From the NCBI GenBank assembly GCA_030019105.1, contig JASEGY010000242.1:1-5878 (forward strand): a stretch of 5,878 nucleotides of DNA, given 5' to 3'. Made by a program: the position numbers and the translations under genes. The DNA comes from a bacterium (GTDB lineage: Bacteria > UBA9089 > JASEGY01). The notes below the pieces were generated by a model. It searched no databases. It had not been told where the DNA came from and saw nothing but the letters and a program-made list of their open reading frames with translations. Of this stretch, positions 1 through 4,611 are shown in pieces (positions within the stretch are counted from its first letter, which is position 1; every line of letters starts with the position of its first letter).

Positions 1-15
1 GCTCGACCACTACAA
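1..15 (-). repeat. Partial REP-like hairpin arm cut by the window edge
   Basis: These 15 bases are the exact reverse complement of 4384-4398, the first arm of the REPIN-like core inside the element at 4303-4536. Read on the minus strand they give a GTAG foot followed by GGTCGAGC. The other half of the hairpin would lie left of the window. A chance 15-bp match is unlikely in 5.9 kb, and the match begins exactly at the hairpin loop, which supports a real repeat copy. Confidence 0.6.
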
Positions 16-52
16 AATTGCGCACAGATAGATTTTCTCTCCGACAGACTGC

Positions 53-98
53 CAGGCTACCAGACACCAGGCTACCAGGCTACCAGACACCAGACTAC
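53..98. repeat. Two-copy 23-bp tandem repeat upstream of uppS
   Basis: Positions 53-75 and 76-98 are a direct tandem duplication with a single G/A difference near the end of the second copy. Each copy is itself built of 7-8 bp units, CAGGCTAC and CAGACAC, in the order 8-7-8. The array stops four bases before the uppS ATG and fills the place where a Shine-Dalgarno sequence would be expected. No SD-like purine tract is visible in it. Its role, if any, is unknown. Confidence 0.85.
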
Positions 99-102
99 CA
101 AT

Positions 103-855
103 ATGAATACCAAGCAGGAGGAAGAGCAATTACTTAAGTCCCTGTCCCCGGAAAAGATGCCCCGGCATATTGCCATTATTATGGATGGTAATGGCCGATG
201 GGCCAAACAAAAGTATCTTCCCAGGATAGCCGGCCACCGGGCCGGTATGGAAAGCATAAGAAGGGTGGTGAAATTATGTGGAGAGTTGAATATCGAGGCG
301 CTCACCCTCTATGCCTTTTCCACGGAAAATTGGAGCCGTCCCAGAACCGAAGTATCTGCCCTGATGTCTCTTCTAAAAGAATATCTGCGGCGGGAAGTGG
401 CTGAATTAAAAAAACAGGAAGTAAGGATGACCTTTATGGGACGTCTCTTTGAGATGGCCCCTGATATCCGGACTGCCCTGGCCGAAGCCGAAAAGGAGAC
501 AAGTAATGGCCAGGGGTTAAGACTCAATATTGCTTTGAATTACAGCGGCCGGGCAGAATTAGTAGATGCCTTCCGCTGTCTGGCTACAGAGTTAATCCAG
601 GGCAAGATTCAGCCGGACAGTATTAACGAAGAACTTATCTCATCTCATTTATACACTGCCTCTTTCCCGGAACCCGACCTTCTTATTCGAACCTCAGGAG
701 AACTGAGAATAAGTAACTTCCTCCTCTGGCAGATTGCCTATTCAGAAATCTGGCTTACGCCTATCTTTTGGCCTGATTTTAACCGAATTCATTTACTACA
801 AGCTATTGCGGATTATCAGAAGCGAGAGAGAAGATTCGGTGGGATTGGCCGGTAA
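103..855 (+). CDS. uppS: Isoprenyl transferase, undecaprenyl diphosphate synthase (UppS)
   Basis: Cytosolic cis-prenyltransferase that adds isopentenyl units to farnesyl diphosphate to make the C55 lipid carrier precursor for peptidoglycan and surface glycans. The 250-residue product has the usual family length and all hallmark motifs: MDGNGRWAK at 27-35, with D28 equivalent to E. coli catalytic D26; YAFSTENW at 70-77; RPRTEV at 79-84; LNIALNYSGR at 141-150; IRTSGELRISNFLLWQ at 195-210; and RERRFGG at 241-247. The Arg/Ser residues of the IRTSGE-LRIS block (R196, R202, S204) and E215 sit at the E. coli positions plus two. ATG 103 is the first usable start in frame, but no SD precedes it because a tandem repeat ends four bases upstream. 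M19 at 157 would still keep the catalytic motif but would remove the short charged N-terminus. A putative antitoxin gene follows after 32 bases. Normally cdsA would follow directly. Confidence 0.97.
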   Translation: MNTKQEEEQLLKSLSPEKMPRHIAIIMDGNGRWAKQKYLPRIAGHRAGMESIRRVVKLCGELNIEALTLYAFSTENWSRPRTEVSALMSLLKEYLRREVAELKKQEVRMTFMGRLFEMAPDIRTALAEAEKETSNGQGLRLNIALNYSGRAELVDAFRCLATELIQGKIQPDSINEELISSHLYTASFPEPDLLIRTSGELRISNFLLWQIAYSEIWLTPIFWPDFNRIHLLQAIADYQKRERRFGGIGR

Positions 856-870
856 AATCAACTAATACTC

Positions 871-878
871 AAGGAAGG
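871..878 (+). promoter_or_regulatory. Shine-Dalgarno sequence deciding the GTG start at 888
   Basis: AAGGAAGG lies nine bases before the GTG codon at 888. This supports that non-ATG start rather than the next in-frame ATG at 957, which would remove the predicted N-terminal strand of the protein. Confidence 0.6.
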
Positions 879-887
879 TGTTTCTAA

Positions 888-1220
888 GTGATCAAAGTTG
901 AAGTCAATGTACCTAATGCGATTGGAGACTTTTATAAGGAAGATCGAGATATTGTAATGTTAGGGGCTCTTCGACACATTGTGTTTGGAGAGATGAAAAA
1001 AAAAGAAGATAAGTTGAAAAAAGCTAAAGCTCACATCAGGTATTTTGAAGAAAAATATAAACTCAAGCTTGAAGATTTCCAGAAGAATATGCCTCCCGGA
1101 GAAGAGATGGAATTACACGAGGACTGGGTAGAATGGTCATATTGGGTAGAGGTTCAAAAAAGATTAAAGAGAATAATCGAGAAAATGGACCGCCTGTATA
1201 CGGAAGACTATGAGATGTGA
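888..1220 (+). CDS. Putative antitoxin of a TumE/DUF6516-type pair
   Basis: A 110-residue, highly charged, mostly helical protein with a GTG start and a good SD. The first ten residues look like a beta strand (MIKVEVNVPN). Residues 36-66 are a Lys/Glu-rich helix, possibly a coiled coil, ending in FEEKYKLKLEDFQKN (53-67). There follows an acidic loop, then HEDWVEWSYWVEVQKRL (77-93) and a final helix. From recall of the family, small proteins with a 'YxxKYxxxxExF...EDxxEW' pattern are commonly encoded just before DUF6516/TumE toxins, and that is the arrangement here: the toxin ATG at 1210 overlaps the last 11 bases. The pairing rests on this context plus family memory, so the antitoxin role is inferred. 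No DNA-binding motif is recognisable. The gene appears intact while its partner is broken. It lies 32 bases after uppS, so it is probably co-transcribed with it. Confidence 0.7.
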   Translation: MIKVEVNVPNAIGDFYKEDRDIVMLGALRHIVFGEMKKKEDKLKKAKAHIRYFEEKYKLKLEDFQKNMPPGEEMELHEDWVEWSYWVEVQKRLKRIIEKMDRLYTEDYEM

Positions 1221-1245
1221 AATATTAGAGAAGTCCTCCAATATA

Positions 1246-1404
1246 TAGCTCTTAAGATAAATATTTTGGGGTAAGCGAATTCAAGATAGGCTATGTAGGC
1301 TATGTAGCTTTCGGAGTTAATCCTTTAGGATTTCATTAGTTATGAAAGGCTAAAGCCTGAACTCCAAAGGATAGCCAACCCCAAAATCTTTTTCTTAACC
1401 ACTA
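1246..1404. mobile_element. 159-bp MITE-like palindromic element at a TA site
   Basis: Imperfect terminal inverted repeats start TAGctcTTAAG at the left and end CTTAAccaCTA at the right. The strongest stretch pairs 1252-1272 with 1378-1398 at 19 of 21 positions. TA precedes the left end (1244-1245) and follows the right end (1405-1406), consistent with a TA target duplication as made by IS630/Tc1-mariner-type transposases. Removing element plus one TA restores the toxin frame, which fixes the boundaries to within the TA ambiguity. The left arm holds a short tandem repeat, AGGCTATGT twice, at 1289-1306. The centre is occupied by a REPIN-like core (1313-1365). It encodes no protein, so it would be non-autonomous. 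Confidence 0.75.
1313..1365. repeat. REPIN-like core, type 1, copy 1
   Basis: Two inverted 24-bp arms flank a 5-base spacer. Each arm, read inward, starts GGAGTT and carries its own small hairpin with a TTTA loop: ATCC-TTTA-GGAT on the plus strand and AGGC-TTTA-GCCT on the minus strand. The arms agree at 19 of 24 positions, and four of the five differences fall in the stems as compensating pairs. The copy at 2905-2954 has all 48 arm bases identical but lies in opposite orientation with a 2-base spacer. A GGAG foot beside a short hairpin is characteristic of REP sequences. Confidence 0.75.
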
Positions 1405-1635
1405 TAGTATGTAAAGTAGAAAGTGTTAGCTACTCTTCAGAAGAAGGGGTGGAAAAGTTTAAAGCCAAAGTAATCTTGTGTGACGGAAGTAATCTGCGAA
1501 TCTCTGAAACCTGGATTGATAGAAGACTATTTGGATACAGCTATTATTGGTTAGATGAGAATAACAACCAGATAATAGGATGGGATAACGCACCTCATCA
1601 CCTCGAATTAGATAATTATCCTCATCATAAACTTA

Positions 1636-1811
1636 GCGCGGCCTCTGGCCGCAACCAAACCAATTTTGGATTGCAGATTGCGGATTATGGAACGCTGAAA
1701 TTGGAAATTGGAAATTAGGAAAAGCGTGAAAGCCTAATTTCTAATTTCCAATTTCAATTCGCAATCGTAACATTCTCGCGGACAACGCAAATGTTGCGGG
1801 GTAATAGTATA
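1636..1811. mobile_element. Hairpin-ended element, copy 1, inserted in the toxin gene
   Basis: This shares both ends, but not its interior, with 5478-5700. The left end is GCGCGGCC-TCT-GGCCGC followed by AACCAAACCAATTT (1653-1666). The right 49 bases (1763-1811) match the other copy at 48 positions. The ends are not inverted repeats of each other; the left end carries a hairpin and the right end a weaker one (CAAC...GTTG). That is more like IS200/IS605-derived non-autonomous elements than like classical TIR elements. The interior contains GATTGCA-type heptamers (1669-1689) and an inverted pair of GAAATTG arrays (1697-1717 and 1735-1755). TA occurs at both junctions (1634-1635 and 1810-1811). 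Excision of 1636-1811 restores the toxin frame. Confidence 0.75.
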
Positions 1812-1906
1812 TTAAGGTAAAAAAGAAGATCGTCCCGTCTTATGAAGTAAGATTAGAAGACATACTCTCCTTCATTAAGCAATATCTTGAAGAGTGAACA
1901 TCATAT

Positions 1907-1920
1907 AAGGAGAAGAGGAT
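1907..1920 (+). promoter_or_regulatory. Ribosome binding region of cdsA
   Basis: AAGGAG (1907-1912) and a second purine tract AGAGGA (1914-1919) precede the cdsA ATG at 1925. The nearer tract has the more usual spacing of about five bases. Together they support ATG 1925 as the start. Confidence 0.6.
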
Positions 1921-1924
1921 TATT

Positions 1925-2743
1925 ATGGTCTATTATCGAATCATAATTGCCGTCTCTTTCATAATTCCTCTTATCTATCTCATCCACATCAAGCAAACCC
2001 TTCCTTTTTTCCTGCTAATTTCAGGTATAATTACCCTGGGAAGCCTGGAGTTCTACAATAATTTAGCTTTCAAACGCGGGCTTTCACCCATGACCATACT
2101 TGGGGTAGCCGCTTGCTTGATATTAAGCTTCAGCGCCTACGGAGGAGATATCTTACCTGAAGGTGGCTTGCCAACACGGGTTAGCTTTGCCCTGGCGGGT
2201 CTTATCTTTCTTATTTTCCTGGCAGGGCTGTTAAGCGGAAAAGTAGCCGGGGCAATGGGTATAATTGCTATTACCCTTCTGGGGATGCTTTATGTCAGCT
2301 TCCCGCTGACTCATCTTATCCTCCTGCGTCGTCTACCTGATGGGGATAAATATCTTTACCTGGTTTTTCTGGTTCCATGGATAAGTGACATCTTTGCCTA
2401 CACGGTAGGAAGTAACTGGGGTCGTTACCGAATAACCCCTGTCATTAGTCCTAATAAAACCTTAGAAGGCTGTCTGGGAGGGGGAATCGCAGCAGTTCTG
2501 ATTACGGTCCTGGCCAAGATATTCTTTCTGCCGGCTATACCTCTCTGGCATGCCCTTATTCTGGGATTTGTCATCGCCGGGCTATCTCAATTAGGGGATT
2601 TAGTCGAGTCTCTTTTTAAACGGGATGCCGGGGTAAAGGACTCATCTACCTGGCTTATCGGACACGGAGGGATATTAGACGTCTTTGACAGCGTTATCCT
2701 TACCGCCCCGGCTCTTTTTTACTATTTGGTCATTAGTCATTAG
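1925..2743 (+). CDS. cdsA: Phosphatidate cytidylyltransferase (CDP-diglyceride synthase)
   Basis: Integral membrane enzyme that makes CDP-diacylglycerol from phosphatidate and CTP, the branch point of bacterial phospholipid synthesis. The 272-residue product has the usual length and is rich in hydrophobic segments (about 5-21, 26-40, 57-71, 86-104, 108-135, 143-161, 187-202, 208-222 and 256-270). Conserved blocks are SPNKTLEGCLGG at 175-186, GDLVESLFKRD at 224-234 and KDSSTWLIGHGG at 238-249, ending in the signature LDVFD at 251-255. The family signature is S-x2-K-R-x4-K-D...H-G-G-x2-D-R-x-D. Here both Asp residues (D252, D255) are kept but the Arg is Val253 (codon GTC at 2681-2683), and the usual LPGHGG is LIGHGG. 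The DTGAY motif reads DIFAY (155-159). The gene follows the broken toxin gene by 27 bases; with uppS upstream this is the usual uppS-cdsA order with a toxin-antitoxin pair inserted. dxr, often next, is absent. Confidence 0.95.
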   Translation: MVYYRIIIAVSFIIPLIYLIHIKQTLPFFLLISGIITLGSLEFYNNLAFKRGLSPMTILGVAACLILSFSAYGGDILPEGGLPTRVSFALAGLIFLIFLAGLLSGKVAGAMGIIAITLLGMLYVSFPLTHLILLRRLPDGDKYLYLVFLVPWISDIFAYTVGSNWGRYRITPVISPNKTLEGCLGGGIAAVLITVLAKIFFLPAIPLWHALILGFVIAGLSQLGDLVESLFKRDAGVKDSSTWLIGHGGILDVFDSVILTAPALFYYLVISH

Positions 2744-2754
2744 AACCCTTAATT

Positions 2755-3095
2755 GTAACCGTTCACGGAACGCTGAAATTGGAAATTGGACATTGGAAAT
2801 TAGAAATTGGAAATTGGAAATTGGAAATTGAGCCTTCATACTTTCTAATTTCGGCATCGTTTCATTCAGCCTGGAAATCGTTGGAGATCGGTTTACACTT
2901 TTGGGGAGTTCAGGCTTTAGCCTTTCATAAATGAAATCCTAAAGGATTAACTCCAAAGAAGTTGCGCAGCCTAATTTAAACTCGGCCATGCAGTCCGCTT
3001 CAAAAGTGTAAAGCTGCTATTTGGGCGATTTGAAACGATGCCCTAATTTCCAATTTCCAATTTCCAATTTCCAATTTCGAGCCGCGAACGGCTAC
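2755..3095. mobile_element. 341-bp nested palindromic element with 8-bp target duplication
   Basis: The ends are inverted repeats: GTAACCGTTCACGG (2755-2768) and CCGCGAACGGCTAC (3082-3095) pair at 12 of 14 positions. CCTTAATT flanks it directly on both sides (2747-2754 and 3096-3103), a clear 8-bp target duplication. Moving inward there are eight GAAATTG-type heptamers (2775-2830) facing five CAATTTC-type heptamers (3044-3078). Next come GGCATCGTTTCA and its complement near 2852 and 3031, then TTTACACTTTTG/CAAAAGTGTAAA near 2892 and 3001, then a REPIN-like core at the centre. It fills the cdsA-glycosyltransferase gap, which otherwise holds nothing recognisable. No coding sequence is credible in it. 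RNA read through this region would fold strongly and could terminate or stabilise cdsA transcripts. Confidence 0.85.
2905..2954. repeat. REPIN-like core, type 1, copy 2
   Basis: Inverted copy of 1313-1365. Both 24-bp arms are identical to that copy and only the spacer differs (AA here, five bases there). Each arm has a GGAG foot three bases before a 4-bp stem with a TTTA loop. It sits within a few bases of the midpoint of the surrounding element. Confidence 0.78.
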
Positions 3096-3109
3096 CCTTA
3101 ATTTCTACC

Positions 3110-4279
3110 ATGTCAAAGCAGATTAAGATACTACGAATTATCGCCCGACTAAATATTGGTGGCCCGGCTATCCATACTATTATCCTCACTAAGAGATTGG
3201 ATCCGGAGCGTTTCCGATCTCTCCTTGTCACAGGTATTGAAGGAGATCAAGAAGGAAATATGCTGGATCTGCTTGGCGAAAGTGACCTTAAGCCAATAGT
3301 GATTGAAGAACTGGGACGAGAGATCAGCCTGTTAGACGATTTAAAGGCATTGTTTAAGCTTTATCGTCTTATCAGGAAAGAAAAGCCGGATATTGTGCAT
3401 ACCCATACGGCTAAGGCCGGAACTTTAGGCCGGGCCGCCGCTTGCTTAGCCAGGGCGCCGATAATTGTGCATACCTTCCATGGACATGTCTTCCACAGTT
3501 ATTTCAGCCCCCTGAAGACTAAGATATTCATTTTGATAGAAAAGGCTCTGGCCGGAATTAGCCGTAAGATTATCACTGTCTCCCAAAAACAGAAAGAAGA
3601 GATATTAGGCTATGGAATCGGCGATCCCGACAAGGTTATCTCTATTCCCCTCGGTTTGGAATTGAATAGGTTTCTCGACCTGAAATCTATTAAGGGGAGA
3701 CTAAGGAAAGAACTCGGCCTGTCCGACCAGGAAATATTAATCGGCATCATTGCCCGGCTGGTTCCTGTTAAGGACCACAGTTGTTTTCTCTCGGCAGCCA
3801 AAATAATTACCCGGAAGCACCCGGAGGCCAGGTTTCTTGTCGTGGGCGACGGAGAATTAAGGGGGCGGTTAGAGTCACAGACCAAAGAGCTCGGCCTGAA
3901 AGATCAGGTTATTTTCTTAGGTTTTCGCCCTGATCTGGACCGGATATATGCTGATCTGGATGTAGTTGTGCTATCGTCGCTTAACGAGGGTTTGCCGGTG
4001 GCGGTTATTGAAGCTATGGCTTCCGGCCTGCCTGTAGTGGCCACCAGGGTGGGTGGGGTGGTTGACCTGGTGGAAGATGGAGTGACCGGACGATTGGTCC
4101 CTCCGGAAGATCCGGAGGCCTTAGCCGGGGGAATAATAGAACTGCTTGCCGACCCGGCGAGAAGAAACAAGATGGGCCGGCTCGGAAGAAAAAAGGTTTA
4201 TCCGTCTTTATCGGCTGAAAGGTTAGTAAGAGACATAGAAAATCTTTATGAAGATTTGATTAGTGCAATTGCTCAATAA
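3110..4279 (+). CDS. GT4-family glycosyltransferase (GT-B fold)
   Basis: Retaining glycosyltransferase of the GT4 type, expected at the cytoplasmic face of the membrane, transferring a sugar from a nucleotide donor to a lipid-linked or glycan acceptor. The 389 residues show both GT-B lobes. The N-terminal acceptor lobe has ARLNIGGP at 12-19, DIVHTHTAKAG at 94-104 and HTFHGHVFHS at 121-130. The linker is IPLGLELNRF at 179-188. The C-terminal donor lobe has IIARLVPVKD at 213-222 (R216/K221, the usual phosphate-contacting pair), VVGDGEL at 244-250, FLGFRPD at 269-275, and the E-x7-E motif NEGLPVAVIE with E293 and E301. It most resembles CapM/WcaL-like enzymes of capsule or exopolysaccharide pathways, but donor and acceptor cannot be told from sequence. 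ATG 3110 is 14 bases after the end of a mobile element and has no visible SD, so its expression signals may have been altered by the insertion. Confidence 0.93.
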   Translation: MSKQIKILRIIARLNIGGPAIHTIILTKRLDPERFRSLLVTGIEGDQEGNMLDLLGESDLKPIVIEELGREISLLDDLKALFKLYRLIRKEKPDIVHTHTAKAGTLGRAAACLARAPIIVHTFHGHVFHSYFSPLKTKIFILIEKALAGISRKIITVSQKQKEEILGYGIGDPDKVISIPLGLELNRFLDLKSIKGRLRKELGLSDQEILIGIIARLVPVKDHSCFLSAAKIITRKHPEARFLVVGDGELRGRLESQTKELGLKDQVIFLGFRPDLDRIYADLDVVVLSSLNEGLPVAVIEAMASGLPVVATRVGGVVDLVEDGVTGRLVPPEDPEALAGGIIELLADPARRNKMGRLGRKKVYPSLSAERLVRDIENLYEDLISAIAQ

Positions 4280-4302
4280 AGTGTGAAACTCTCGCAAAGA
4301 CG

Positions 4303-4536
4303 ATAAGTGTTCACGGAATGTTGAAATTAGAAATTGGAAATTGGGCCTTCATACTTTCGGCCTTGTTCATCGTTTGGGCAATCTTGTAGTGGTCGAGCTT
4401 GCTCGACATTACGGCAGAGCAAGCTCTGCAACTACAATACCCAATTTGGTCAAGCACTATTTGCCGAAACGATGGACAAGGCCATACTTTCTAATTTCCA
4501 ATTTCTAATTTCTAATTTCAAGCCGTAAACGGCTAC
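4303..4536. mobile_element. Nested palindromic element related to the one at 2755-3095
   Basis: The right end CCGTAAACGGCTAC (4523-4536) and degenerate left end ATAAGTGTTCACGG (4303-4316) match the ends of the 2755-3095 element. Inside are three GAAATTR heptamers (4323-4343) facing four YAATTTC heptamers (4492-4519). Both elements share CCTTCATACTTTC in the left arm. The next layer is a 17-bp inverted repeat with one mismatch, 4359-4375 against 4467-4483. The centre is a different REPIN-like core (4384-4437). No target duplication is visible, and the left end may be degraded. It follows the glycosyltransferase stop by about 24 bases and its folding could act as a terminator. The rest of the 330-base gap holds only the candidate promoter. 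Confidence 0.75.
4384..4437. repeat. REPIN-like core, type 2
   Basis: Outer TTGTAGT (4384-4390) pairs with ACTACAA (4431-4437). Inside are two perfect 7-bp hairpins, GTCGAGC-TT-GCTCGAC (4392-4407) and GCAGAGC-AA-GCTCTGC (4414-4429). Read inward, each arm is a GTAG foot followed two bases later by its hairpin. The two hairpins share GAGCTTGCTC and differ at the flanking pairs TC/GA against CA/TG, so pairing is kept. Part of a further copy is at 1-15. Confidence 0.75.
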
Positions 4537-4573
4537 CTGCTGGTGGACAACTAAGGTCGCCCCACTTTTTAAG

Positions 4574-4602
4574 TTGACATTATCCTTAATTTATATTAAA
4601 CT
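4574..4602 (+). promoter_or_regulatory. Candidate sigma-70-type promoter of the TPR gene
   Basis: A perfect -35 hexamer TTGACA is at 4574-4579. At a 17-base spacing the -10 would be TAAACT (4597-4602), four of six consensus bases; TATATT at 4592 fits better in sequence but is too close (12 bases). With the first choice transcription would start within a few bases of the ATG at 4612, giving an almost leaderless mRNA, which agrees with the lack of a spaced SD. The TTGACA is the strongest evidence; the rest is tentative. Confidence 0.4.
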
Positions 4603-4611
4603 GCAAAAGAG

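Larger units (their letters stand above)
1210..1897 (+). pseudogene. TumE/DUF6516-like toxin gene split by two insertions
   Basis: Three fragments of one gene are visible. Fragment 1 is 1210-1245: ATG overlapping the antitoxin end, weak SD GGAAG at 1202, encoding MRCEILEKSSNI. Fragment 2 is 1407-1635, with DGSNLRISE, YSYYWLDE, WDNAPHH and NYPHHK, the pattern I associate with TumE-family toxins. Fragment 3 is 1812-1897, with IVPSYEVRLEDILSFIKQYL and TGA. Deleting 1246-1406 and 1636-1811, meaning each element plus one flanking TA, joins all three in frame as 116 codons, a normal length for the family. As it stands, fragment 1 stops at TAG 1246. The longest remaining frame starts at GTG 1449 and runs to 1718, but its last 27 residues come from inserted DNA and it lacks the conserved C-terminal helix. 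The family is annotated as a toxin-antitoxin component; its molecular activity cannot be read here. It is probably inactive now. cdsA follows 27 bases later. Confidence 0.82.

Noticed and set aside
1252..1398. TTAA as the target duplication of the 1246-1404 element
   Set aside because: TTAA is present at both inner ends, but excision there leaves the toxin frame broken. TA at 1244-1245 and 1405-1406 restores it and also extends the inverted repeat.
1449..1718. An 89-codon frame starting at GTG 1449 taken as a complete small gene
   Set aside because: Its first 62 codons are the middle of the toxin gene, and its last 27 come from the inserted element. The conserved N- and C-terminal parts lie elsewhere in 1210-1897.
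2775..3078. A CRISPR array, because of the many short regular repeats
   Set aside because: The units are contiguous 7-mers with no unique spacers of constant length, and no cas gene is present.
2675..3231. Minus-strand open frames at 2675-2857 and 3043-3231
   Set aside because: Both are mostly translations of the heptamer arrays in the element and overlap the ends of cdsA or the glycosyltransferase. They have no protein-like composition.
3610..4170. Minus-strand open frames inside the glycosyltransferase gene
   Set aside because: They are antisense shadows of a strongly conserved GT4 coding sequence.
4384..4437. A tRNA or structured RNA, because two hairpins within an outer stem look like a cloverleaf
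   Set aside because: There is no anticodon arm, T-arm or acceptor pattern, the length is too short, and arm symmetry with matching copies elsewhere fits an inverted REP pair better.
4334..4528. A plus-strand 64-codon frame within the nested element
   Set aside because: It runs through palindromic repeat DNA and ends in translated heptamers.
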